Translations under genes and position numbers: made by a program | In this document: positions 22,804 through 36,200 of the stretch, piece after piece | Numbering within the stretch: position 1 is the stretch's first letter | Layout: every line of letters starts with the position of its first letter | Notes under the pieces: generated by a model | Database searches by the model: none | Seen by the model: the letters and a program-made list of their open reading frames with translations, nothing else | What the model was told of the DNA's origin: nothing | Assembly (NCBI GenBank): GCA_009869945.1 | Contig: WIXG01000453.1 | Coordinates: 1 to 54,393 of the forward strand | Direction of reading: 5' to 3' | From: Mesaphorura yosii | Taxonomy: Eukaryota > Arthropoda > Collembola > Poduromorpha > Tullbergiidae | Length of the DNA: 54,393 nucleotides

Positions 22804-24964
22804 ATGTCACCAGTGCGGGTGCGTGCCCAGCGCCTAAGGTTGTTGATTATTACGGCGTGGCTATGCCTTACAGGGTGGGGCATTGGTATCGCGACGGCAC
22901 GAGAACATGAGCTGGTGCTGGAGGTAAGTCCAAGATCGAAATAGAAATTAGAGTTGACAGTTGATAGATAAGGATTCAGTTACAAGTTATGTGAAATGAT
23001 TCTTATTGCTGTTGTGTCTTCTGCTCTGCAGGCTGAAGATCGTCCCTCCATTCTCATCACAATCTTCGACTTCTTTCGAGGTGGATCTCTTTCCGTGAAT
23101 CTCCATAATATTACAATTACTGATAAGAATTCCAATGAGACCAGCACAATCAAGACGCCAGTACTGGAATCAAGACCAGATTATGGAAAGTACAATGGCA
23201 GGGTTAGTTAACAGTCATTAAAAGCAATCGTAACCAATGAACGAACTTGGCATTATGAAAATGTATCGCCGAATGGCTGAAATAGGTTGGATTTGTCCTT
23301 GATCGCACTTCCAGCACCGGAGGAGGGCCGTATTTTAGTTCTGCAGCGACTATCTCCGGAGCCGGCAGCTGCCCATTCAATGAGAAAGATGAAATGACGA
23401 TTTTTACGGACAACAGTGAGCCTGGTCTGATACAACGTATCATCTTCTCATTTAACTTCATCAAGAAATCGTAAGAAACTATTCCTGCCTTCCAGCACTG
23501 CTTGTACCTAATACTTGGAACCCCTCCAAATTGCGTGGACTATTATTGTACAACAGGGGCAAACCTGGATGCAATCGTATCAACCGAAGCCTACTGCAAG
23601 ATGTTTTCATTGTGTGGGACTCCATCACGGCCGAAAATTGCATTTCAAGACGAGCTCGATTCAAGGAGCTGACGAACCCAACTAGGCCGCCATCGCCAAC
23701 GTCAGCGGCGGTGACAGCAACTCAAATACAGCCGTACGCAATGAAGGTAAGTCAAAATCACTTCTTGAAGGAATGATGCTTCTGTATTGGGACAAATGAT
23801 TTATGTTTTTGGTTTTCTTCTGCTTGATAGTTTAACATTTCCATGAAGAGCGATCGAAGTGTTGGTATGTACAGTTTGTACTTTGTGCATTGCAACTCTT
23901 CGTCTTCGTCCTCTGGACTGCCAGCAGAGTTGATCAGCTTAAACGTGAGTTTAATAATTAACTTGACTTTGTTAGCACACGCGTAATTAAAATTATTGAT
24001 CTTCCAGATGACAGTTGTGGCCAAGAACAAGGTTCAACCACACGATCTCTTCTACTCCAGTTCGAAAGATTCATTCCTGTACTTCTTCATGGGAGCATTA
24101 TTTTTCGGAGCCGGAATATACTGGGCTTTCTATTTCCGGGGCACCTGCAGCAGTGACAGTGAAGAAGGCGGGCAGACCGTCCTTCGGGTGCATTATGCCA
24201 TGCTGCTTCTCGTCGTGCTCAAGAGTCTGTCGCTGCTCTTCCTCGCAGGCCATATCCATTACCTGGAAAGGTATGGTGAGCACAAAGCGAGCTGGGCAGT
24301 GCCTTATTACATCTGTAAGATCCTCACGTCCGTTCTCACATTCGCCGTCATCCTGGCTATCGAAACTGGGCTCGCGTTCATCACCGTCATCGCCAATTCT
24401 GGAAAGCCACGGCTCACTCCGAAGATTTTCATGATTCTCGCCGTCGTACTCTTGCAAGTTATGTCGAGTGTTGCGGAGATCATCACAGAAGGAAGCGAGA
24501 GCGGCCAGTCAATTCATTATACCGCCCTCATCATTTCAATCGTCCTAAATTCTGTGTCCGTTGGAATCGTGCTGATGTACCCGGTCGCAAGAAAATGCTA
24601 CAAGACTCCAGGCATCGGCGTTGGTGGAACCGCCTCGAATGGTCAAGGCTCCGTTTTTGACAACGACAACGAGGGAGTTTTCCGAGCCCGCGTCTGCACA
24701 AAGAAGCTGAAGATCTTTCGCCGGTTTTACATGGTCGTCTTCTGCTTCTTTTACATCACTCGCGTCTGGTTTGGAACTCTCGTTCCGTGGATGCTCCCGC
24801 AGGACCTCGAGTGGCTGGCGCAGGCTGGAGCGGAATTCACGACGCTCGTCGTCTTTGCGATTATTGGCTACATGTTTGGACCGAGCCGCAACAATTCTTA
24901 TCTCATACTCGGGCACGGGCAAGGCTTCGGGGCGGATGACTTGAATGAAGTGGCTTTCTCATAA
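22804..24964 (+). CDS. GPR107/GPR108-family (lung seven transmembrane) protein
   Basis: Six exons, 22804-22923, 23032-23202, 23286-23415, 23496-23746, 23831-23944 and 24008-24964, join in phase to give 580 residues. A signal peptide (LLIITAWLCLTGWGIGIATA) precedes a luminal domain with the family-type FFRGGSLSVN, GFVLDRTSS and YSLYFVHCN segments. About seven membrane helices follow in exon 6, including YFFMGALFFGAGIYWAFYF, LLVVLKSLSLLFLAGHIHYL and FYMVVFCFFYITRVWF. The C-terminus is polar and cytosolic. Vertebrate GPR107/108 act in Golgi and endosomal trafficking and are used by some pathogens and toxins. Length is typical for the family. GPR107 cannot be told from GPR108 here, since invertebrates usually carry one ancestral gene. 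Confidence 0.88.
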
Positions 24965-25229
24965 CTAACTTAATGACAATCAGGAATCTCGTATTTCAGC
25001 ATTGCATTTCACGTCTCAACGTTTGTATTATTTTTTTAAAATCTTTTTTAAACTTGTTACTTTAATTCCGCCATCTCATTTTTTATTGTTTCATAACACT
25101 AACCGGTGATTCGGTGATTTAATCGTTCAGTAAAATGAATTCGTTAAAGTATTACGATTACGACGTCGATTTCAGTCCTACTCATACTCATTATTTTAGC
25201 GCTAACTAGGCATCTAATAAATTACTATG

Positions 25230-27367
<2,138 letters not shown>

Positions 27368-27982
27368 CGTGTTCGTATTCGTGCTACTTCAATGCGGGCT
27401 GCTAATGCGTTTGATTGTGACTGACCTCGAAAATATTTATGTATGCACGCGAAACACAGCTAGATTTTGCATTTAACATTCGCACAGATAGCGATTAATG
27501 CAAGTTCATGATCTGATAGTTAGTCGGACATGACTTGCGTCAAAATAAATGTTTTCCACTCTCCACCTGTCAACTTTGAATTTATTTATCTTTTCGGCTC
27601 ACGTCAAGTGAGTTAATTTCACGTGCCACGTGTCAATGTTGCGCTGCACTGGCCCGAATAACAATGGGATAATTAAGCATTGTGTATTTCTGACACGCTC
27701 GATAAAAGCAGACATTGAATAGCATGACGATTGACGAGTGAACCGTATATCCTCATCATTGGACTAAATCGCAATCTGCAGCTTCAGCTGACCTCAGACG
27801 TCTGTCGACACCGGCTCACGTTCTCGATCGCTAATTAATAAACTTATGAATTAATACAATTACTAGCTGTTTATCAGTTTTAAGGTTCAATGAGATAAGC
27901 AAACGCAGGAGAATGAAGAACATTTTTCAAATGCAAGAACTAAAGTACAATTGACGACGACGACATTCTCATCGACAATGAA
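27368..27982. other. Intergenic, 5' flank of the GGT gene
   Basis: About 600 bases between two minus-strand genes. No coding signal, RNA gene or clear promoter motif was recognised. Confidence 0.45.
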
Positions 27983-30311
27983 TTATGAATGACTGATTCG
28001 TCTCCCAAATGACTCTCTTTTCCGTGCGCGTGCATGCAACGGGAGCTCGGACTCCATCTCGTCTTCGTCCTGGGAATCCATTCCACCGCAACAGCCACAG
28101 CAACCATCCTCATCACACCACCATCGACTGACACGCAGATCACGCAAAACCCAACCGATACATTTCTTGAGAACGTAAAACAGAAATTCGAAGAAACTCA
28201 GAGCGCTGAAGCCAATCGTCAGCCCGAGCAGACTTCCGATTGATGAGAGCAAATCGGTTATGCCGAGCAGCCGTTTTCTGATCTTAGGATACGTTGTGTC
28301 TTCGCGAAAGTAGATGTGGATGATGGACAACTGCTTCTCTTTCCTAAATTGCAAACAAACATTGACCGTTGAGCACGGAACAACAAAACAACACTGAGAT
28401 GGCAATTGGCCTCATTACCAAAGCGTTGAATTGATCCGCGAATGAGCCCAAATGTTGACATCATCACGCACCGGTCTTGAGCTCGTCTCCGTCATGTAAT
28501 TGATATTATTGCACGTTGGTAGACACTGCTTGCAATAATCGTCCAGGAATTGTGGACTGTCTTGAAGCTGTGCATCCAAGTCCAGTGTGCAGTTGATTTG
28601 TTCGTGTGTGCAGAGCTGACGGTTGGGGACTCCTGTAATGGGCAAGGAATAAACGAAATTCGCGGTTTCAGTTTCGCGCGTTAAAAATTCCAACCTTGAA
28701 AATTCACTACTTTTTAGCGTCAGCAAACATACTTGGCATGTAGAATCGAGTGCAGTCGCAGAACGTGAACGTGATATTCGCATAGCACTCCTCAGCACAG
28801 TTCTGCAGAGTGTACTTTGTGAAGTATGCCAAGGTATACTCGCTGGAAAAGTAGCAGTTCCGGTCTTCCAAAGGCAAATCTCGAATTTCGTCGTCTGCTA
28901 AGGTCACATCAGGTCTTACTTTCAGGTATGTTTCCGTGCCATGCGGAATTGCGTCTCCAAACTCGGAGATTTGAGGAGAATCAATCGGCAGATGGACAGA
29001 GATCTGAAAGTCGAAGCCAAGAATGGCAGAGCAAGTTTCCAAAATTCTTTCCAACAAATTATGGCAGCACATTGCTGACTTTACCTGAAATCCGACCGAA
29101 TCCGACGCCGTGCAAAAGTACTCACGGATGTCGGGGTCGACGACGATTGAAAGACCATTCGTTAGTCCAGAGCTTCGAGCTCGTTTGGGGTACTCGGGCC
29201 CAGTCTTCGGAGCGAAGTCGTCATCGCCCCCGTCGTCTTTCAAGAATAGTGAATCGATATCGAATTTCCCTTGATTCCATTGTCGTGCCAGGTGTTCATA
29301 AGTCTCGGCCGTCCTGGGGTACTTTGAGAGCAGCGACTCCGGGGCCATATTAAATGAGCAACACTTGCCGTAGTCTGTTATCTGTTCATGGAACAGCTCC
29401 GCACAGGACTCCACCGGTTGACTCTCCCAAAGACACACCTTTATCATGTCCGTGCACGGCTGGGCGTGCCTCTGCAAGAAGGGGACGACGTCGAAAACCG
29501 GCCCGCCACGTTGCGTACCTTCAAACCGATGGTTGAATTCCCTTTCGATCTCGGCCCCATTCATGAAAAAGTTGAATTTTGAGCTGAAGCTGGTGGACGT
29601 TGCATAGCAAACGTGCTGAAGGTACGTTATATTGTTGAGTGCCTCCTGAATCTGCTCCGGGCTTAGGCCCCGTTCGGTCCCATTCGTGGCATTGATGTAC
29701 AGATCATACACGGCAGAGTAACGCAGGTTGTTGACGTTGCAGATCGTGACGGCGGGGAACGGAACGTCGTCGATGTCGGTCGCCTGCTCTGTGAAGGCGA
29801 CCATAACAGGGCTGCTCAGATATTTGTCCACGTTCCAGTAAATTAAATAGACGGAAGCGACGACTGCGCCTAGAAAGATGAGCCCCCACAGAATTCGCTC
29901 CAGAAAGTGTCCGTGCGGCTGTCCAATGTACTTGAGGCCGTGGATATTTGACGCGACACAGAATTCCATCGACATGCACTCATTTTGACACGGCGCATGC
30001 GAAGAAGACGAAGGCGGTTCCCACCAGCAGTCGTGCCCATAGTATGAATTACAGCAGAACTCTTCAGCTGGAATAATGAGGACGGAATCGTCTGCTCCTT
30101 GCCGTTCTTGCTTCTTTGTTTTGTGCTGTTGACCTTTCCTCTCCATTCTGACCGATTTCGACCAAAAGAGTCGGACTGAATAAACTGAATATGGAGCACT
30201 GGGCAGACTTCTTAAAGCCATTTTAAATTGAACTTTGAAAAATGCTTCTGGTTCCTGCATTTCGACGTCTACAGAGAGCCAATTCCAGGAATCTCCTTGC
30301 GGGCTTTGCAT
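27983..30311 (-). CDS. Pickpocket/ENaC-family (DEG/ENaC) sodium channel subunit
   Basis: Four exons, 30311-29085, 29003-28733, 28632-28419 and 28343-27983, give 690 residues. The long N-terminus has a CC...C...C cluster, then FCVASNIHGLKYI, the family motif before the first helix (LERILWGLIFLGAVVASVYLIYW). A large extracellular domain carries many cysteines and sequons, with FPAVTICN near its start and LQNCAEECYANITFTFCDC and YCKQCLPTCNNINY near its end. The second helix holds the pore motif GSLLGLTIGFSALSFFE, in which the GxS-type filter is GSL. The C-terminal tail is Cys-rich (WWCDEDGCCGCCGG). Insect relatives act in chemo-, mechano- and osmosensation. The 81-base intron at 29004-29084 is in frame and lacks stops. 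Confidence 0.9.
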
Positions 30312-31072
30312 TTCGACAGATAGGTCTCATACTTCGTTTGTTCATTAATAATTCAATAATCTGGCTCTCGTCACGCAAATGAGACGATACTTTCATAATT
30401 TCAGAACAGGCAAATTGTCAGGAATAACATGATAGTACGTTGGCTAAGCTTCCATTGGCTTAGCCAATGCCTATGGATATGCCTAGAGTTTATACTTCTG
30501 AGAACAGTTCGCTTGTATCGCTTGACCTTTGAGCGAGCGCGTAGCATTTAGAAAAGTACAATCTCCTTCAATGAGAAACCCATAAATTGTTTTGCGGACT
30601 GTGTAGAAGAAGCGTGGTCTGCAGTCGTTTGAGTTGACGCGAATGCGTGCGTGCGTGCGTTCGTACGGATGAGGCTTCGACCATCTTATTTAAGAGTTGT
30701 CTCATTGTGTTTGCATACTTATATGATTGATTCATGTTTAAAACAATACGTTGACAAGTTGTAAATTGTTTCCAGACAATTGTTCCTTAATAATTTATTG
30801 TTTCCAGAGAATAAATTGTTCTGAAAGAATTTTTTCCGGTAAATTATTCCCAGACAATATTGTTTCCTGAAACTTGTTCCTGTGGTGAATAAAGTGCACT
30901 TCCTGAAGAAGGTAAGAAATTGTGCTGAATTATTCGAGGCGCCATGTAATAATTCTTTCATTATTTCTGGAATCAATTACCCAGTTTCTAGTCTGGTTAG
31001 TGAGCAGCTCATACGGTCCAACCTCCGGCGAAGGCCTTAGACTTGAACGAAGACAAGATTGGCACCCACAAA
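30312..31072. other. Intergenic between divergent channel genes
   Basis: Spacer upstream of both the ENaC-like gene (minus) and the four-repeat channel (plus). It contains a short GTGC tetranucleotide run at about 30642-30660 and a degenerate TTGTTTCC-type repeat, listed separately. The channel frame is open back to the TGA at 31001-31003, so an upstream coding exon cannot be excluded. Confidence 0.5.
30752..30882. repeat. Degenerate AATTGTTTCCAGA-type short repeats
   Basis: Related blocks recur: AAATTGTTTCCAGACAAT near 30764, TTATTGTTTCCAGAGAAT near 30796, AAATTATTCCCAGACAAT near 30841, then ATTGTTTCCTGAAAC. Spacing is irregular, about 30-40 bases. It looks like a decayed minisatellite. Confidence 0.45.
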
Positions 31073-33292
31073 ATGTCGACTATGGGGTTATGGAAGACGG
31101 AGTACGAACATCTACTAGCCTACAAGCGAAAATACTTTCCAAATCTATGGAACGAAATCAGAGAACTGATTTGCCTGCTCACAGTCATCCTGAGCTACCT
31201 CCTCGTCACGTACATGGCAGTCTTCGACTACCGCCACGAAGAAAACATTCCGATTCTCATACTCATCTACTCTTGCGACGTCGCCTACATCATCGACATG
31301 CTCATTCGGTTCGTCGAGAGCAGACGGAGAACGAGGCGTGACCTCGCCCACGTCGCGTACAGCCAGGCAATAGCCAAGTATCGCCAAAGTGACTCACCAC
31401 CGCCTTCAATCCCGAACAATCTAGGCATAGGCATAGGCATGGGTGTGAGAGTGTCCAGAGCCGAAAGATGGATAGCACGCACTCGACATTTGGTCTCCAA
31501 ATCATTTTGGAAAAAGTACTCTGAATTCTTCTTGGATCTTCTCTCGATTTTGCCACTCGAATTGTTCGTTCTTATCATTCAGCATCGAGTCAGTAAGAAG
31601 GTTTTCCTGATCGCGTTCTGTTGCTTGAAGCTAAATCGTCTGCTGAGGCTTTACAGGATCTCAAATTACTATCGTAAGGATTCAAAAAATCGCAATTCGC
31701 AATTAATTATTCACACGGCTGATTAATTTGAACGGATTGTCTCCAATTTCAGGGCGGAAAACGCACGAAATTCTTGTCAACTTCACCCGCCGAGAAATAA
31801 TGACCATGTCAGTCTGTTTTACGTCCTTCTTGGTGATTTTATTTCATGGCATCGCTTCAATGTGGTTTCGCCTCTCGTGTGACGGTGTTTATGAAACGAA
31901 CGAGCAAGTTCAGTGCTACGAACTGGGCGAGCCGACGTACAACTACAGCTTGAGTTTCGAAATGAGCGGGTATCGACCTCGAGTCAATCCGGAAGAAGGA
32001 GCATGGGGCATTTATGTCAGCCAAATTCATTGGGCAGTGACTTCATTGCGAAATTCTGGGTCAGTTTCGCTTTGTCTAGTTTTCCAGGCTCCTTTTTCAC
32101 ATATTTCCTATTTCCTCTTGCAGAAATCGTTACGACCCGCCTGTCACTGCTCCTCAACTTGTCTTGGCCATGTTTATCCAAGTATTCGGATTTCTGATGT
32201 GCACTGGAATTCTGCTGGTCGCCATTTACGTGTCCAGCCAAATTGACCTGAAGCGAGCGATTTTCTTTCACGAAGCGTACGGCGCATCAGCATTTGTGGT
32301 AATTAAGCATGACATTTCCTCACCCAGGTGGCTTTTGTCACTTCACTCACCCGATTTCACCCAATTCCCTCCCTCCCTCCCAATTTTCAATACCGACCTG
32401 AATTATTTTTTCAGAAACACTTTAAAATGAGTGGAACAGTCATCAAATTCCTGAACACCTGCTTCAACTTCATGTGGGAACAAAATCGTGCTTTCACCGA
32501 CCACAACATCCGCCCAATTCTGTGTAGGACGATGAAGACCAAGATCTTCATGTGTGTCTTCGAGCCAATGATTAAAGCAGTAAGTTTTCTCCACCATTTG
32601 CCTTATCGCGGTGTACCGTGCGTTGTTGCAATACGAAATTGAAAATTGTAATTGCAGTCGGAGCTTCTTCGATGTTTTTCGCGGGAGGAGCTTGAAAAAC
32701 TTTCCCTTGACGTTCAGTACCGGCATTTCTTCGCCAACGAGTTTATCGTGCGCCCCAACACGGTCGGCCACTACGTCTTCTACATCATTCAGGGCAGCGT
32801 CGAGGTGATGAGCGACGAAGACCCGACGCACGCTATCCTCACACTGAACAGCGGGAGCCTCATCGGCGAAGTGAATATCGTTTACCCGACCCGACGCTTG
32901 AATGGTGTCAAAACACGCACGCCCTCCGACATTTTGATGCTACCGTTCGCGAGCGTGATGAGCATCGGCAAATTCGACCCGGAGCGACTCGATCAAATGA
33001 TGACAATCGTGAAGAATCGAATGAATTGGCTGGCGGAGGAGAACGAGAAGAAGTTTAAGCAAGAGGTCGACTTGGTGCAGGCACAGCAGACGGAGGAGGC
33101 AAAGCGAAAGAAGTCGCTGGGCCTGCCAACTTCCGATGAAGGTGAAAATGGCTCGAGTCATAGTGTGATGGATCCGATGGAAATTCTGCTGTATCGAAGA
33201 AGTAAGGCAATGGCGGCGCCCAGGATGTCGGATGCTGGCCACCCCCCTGCAACTGCAGCAGCGCCGAAGAGAGTGAGCTCGGGCCCAACAAG
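31073..33292 (+). other. Channel repeat I (residues ~1-628): S1-S6, degenerate pore, cNBD
   Basis: S1 is at about residues 32-51 and S2 at 60-80. S4 carries KLNRLLRLYRISNYYR. The pore loop is AVTSLRNSGNRYDPPVTAP at about residues 295-312; it keeps the Tyr-Asp and prolines but lacks GYGD. S6 is LVLAMFIQVFGFLMCTGILLVAIYV. The cNBD begins SELLRCFSREEL and its phosphate cassette reads LIGEVNIVYPTRRLNG, which keeps the conserved Gly-Glu and an Arg. A Lys/Glu-rich linker and a Pro/Ala-rich tail lead to repeat II. Confidence 0.75.
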
Positions 33293-36200
33293 GTAATTGA
33301 CAATTTCGCTGAGCCTAGTCCAATGATTTTTTTTTACCATGTAAGCTCTGAGTTTTCGATTATACTGACCTATTCGCATGTTTTCTGTCAGGAAACCGAA
33401 AGGAGCACAATTCATGAGCGTTCTCGCCTGGCTAAATTTTTACAAGTGGGAAAGACGGGCGAAACGGCTCACGAAAAGTCAGAAGTACGCCGAGATTTAT
33501 GCACGAATGCAGCCGAAACTCAGAAACGAAGCGTCTGTCAAAATGTACAATGTGATTTCGGTCAGGCTTTGATTACCTAACCGCCTTTAATTATTAATTA
33601 GTTTTCAGTTAGCTTTCCTCTCGCTTTTTAGACAATTCCTTCCATCCCAAAGTACGTTTGGCGCTCGGTCAGAATTTCCAGGGACTCGAACGTCTTTGCG
33701 GTGTGGGAACTCTTCGTGATTCTTATCGTCGCCGTCCACGCATTCGTGTATCCGGTCGAGATTCTGATTGCAGTGAGTGATCCGAAGACCTGTGGTGTGA
33801 TCAACGTGATTGTGGAGGTTGTGTTCGGCTTAGATCTTTTCCTGAGATTATTCGTGTTTCTGGACCCAAATGGTGAGCTAATGCATGCAATGAAGAAGAC
33901 AAGATCAGCAATACATTCAATTCTTTAAAATTAACTTCGTAATTCTTAATTTCTCGTGCTAGAAATTGTTCCCGTGCTCTCAAGTCGTTGGGCGCACATT
34001 TGCCGCGAATTTAGAACGTTCAACATCTGGTTTGACATTATTCCTGTACTTCCCATCCACCATCTTGTGGGATTGGAGCTCGGGCGAGGCGAATACAGAA
34101 GCTACATGTACGCAAGAATGCCATTGTATTTGTTCAAGTCCATCAAAGTGAGTATTTGCAATTTAATTGCATTAAGAAGGCGTTTACGACTGTGTACACA
34201 TGAGTTTTCAAACGCAGCTCTTCCTGTTTATCCGAAAATGGGAGAACAACGTCCGAATCAACGTGACTGTCGTCCGCACCTTCAAGCACCTCATCTACAT
34301 GTCTGTTTACATCGTCTGGTTGGGCTCGACATACACGTACTTCGGCTGCCCGCAGTACCCAAACTGCACCCACGCGACCAAGACGGACCACCACGCCTTC
34401 CACCCGACAGCGTCCGTCCCGCACATCATAAATCAGACGTGGGTGGACAAATTCCTGAAGCAAAGCAACGCCAACGCCAATGCCAATGCTTCTCTGTACC
34501 GAATCGATTACTTTCCCACCGCATTTCCACTTTCAATGTTTTGGGCGGTTTGTGCAATATTCGGCATTCAATTTGACATTGCAACTCCGTCCACGCGTGA
34601 CGAAACGGCGCTGCAGACGGCTGGCTTATTCTGTGGGTTTGCGCTGATTATTTACTTTTGCTCGGATTTGGCGGCGACTCTCGCTGGGCTCGTCGAGAGC
34701 AAGTGCGTGGCAAAATTCCGAGAATTCACCGCCCGCCAACTGCCATCTTATGCAATTATACTGAATTTTCTTGGCCAATTAGGATAAATCACGTGGACAA
34801 ACTGGTCTGGATCAAGAATTACATGGACGAGCAGCTCATCGCGCTGAAGCTCATCGATCGAGTCACACATTACCTCACCCTGCAATGGAAAGCACTCCGA
34901 GGGCTCAGTTCAGAAGCGAGCAGCGCGAGCAGCAGCAGCAGCGGCTTCCTCCGCGTATCGCACACGATGAACACCGAACTCATGGTGCACATCGTTGGCG
35001 AGTGCTTGCTGAACGCATACTTCTTCCAGAACATGGACACGGACATTCTGCGCCGCTTTAGTCTGTCTGCGATGGTCTCCGTGATTCCACCCAATGAAGA
35101 GATTCTCAAGAGCGGGGATCTCGTCGCGAGGATGCACATTATACGAAGGGGCTACGTCCAAGTGTACTACGGGGACACGGACATCAAGATGGACGTGCTC
35201 ACGTCGGGCCAGAGTTTTGGCGAAGTCAACATGCTGTACGGGACTCCGTCTCGAGTGACGTGCCGGACCATCACGTACGCGGAGATCATCATGTTGGACT
35301 CGAGATCGTTTGAAAGAATTCTTGCGCTCTCGAAAATCAATCAGGACGAGCTCCGGAAGTTGAGAGCGGACAAAGAAGCGTTGGCGGTGAGAACTTCTTG
35401 AAGGATTTGAGTTTATGCCCGCGAATTTTCGAAATCGTGCTTCCTTGCCTTTGCTCGCAGAAATTTAATGCCACGTTGAACTCAGTCGTCGACACTTTGT
35501 CCGAAACCGAGCTCAAGGAACGCAAATACAGGGCACCTTCAGTAGACGCATCGCCGTTCATGCGGCGTGTCCGCAAGCAGGAGACGCGTATTAATAGCCG
35601 TGGCCTTCCCGTCACAGCTACACCCCTCGAGCCACATGGGCCAGGCCGGTCACATGAACAAGTCTACAACGAGCACAGGGTTTGCCAGTGGCTCCACGAC
35701 CTGCTTCTGCAACACACGTACCTACTCGACAGCTTCTTTCTCCAGTGCTGGGAACACTTTCGCGTCCTGACCATCTGCCTCACGATTTTCGTCGTTCCGC
35801 CCATCGAAGCGTACCCGGACTTCAAGGAGGAGGCCCGGCATTACGTTTACATTCTGGACGCGTTCACATTCATCGACATGTACATCCGAGCACACATCGC
35901 GTACTACGACTCTCGGACGCAGGAACTCATTAGACATCCACTAAAAACTATGAGACACTACTTTGCGTCGGGTTTTTTGGCTGATTTGTTGGGGAGTCTG
36001 CCTGTTTATGCAGTCATTGACATGGCTCTTGCTGGGTCATCATCGTAAGTTGATGGAATCTGAACTCTCATTACTTTAGTTAGCGTGATTTCCAACGTTT
36101 AGTGAATTTTAGATGGGACGCGACTCTCCTCGCCTTTTTTCTGCGGCTGAATAGACTCGTGCTGATTTATCGAGTTTTTGGATTCTATCGATACAAAAGT

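Noticed and set aside
30719..30976. An 85-codon minus-strand frame over the degenerate repeat
   Set aside because: It encodes low-complexity Asn, Phe and Leu-rich sequence generated by the repeat, with no splice partners.
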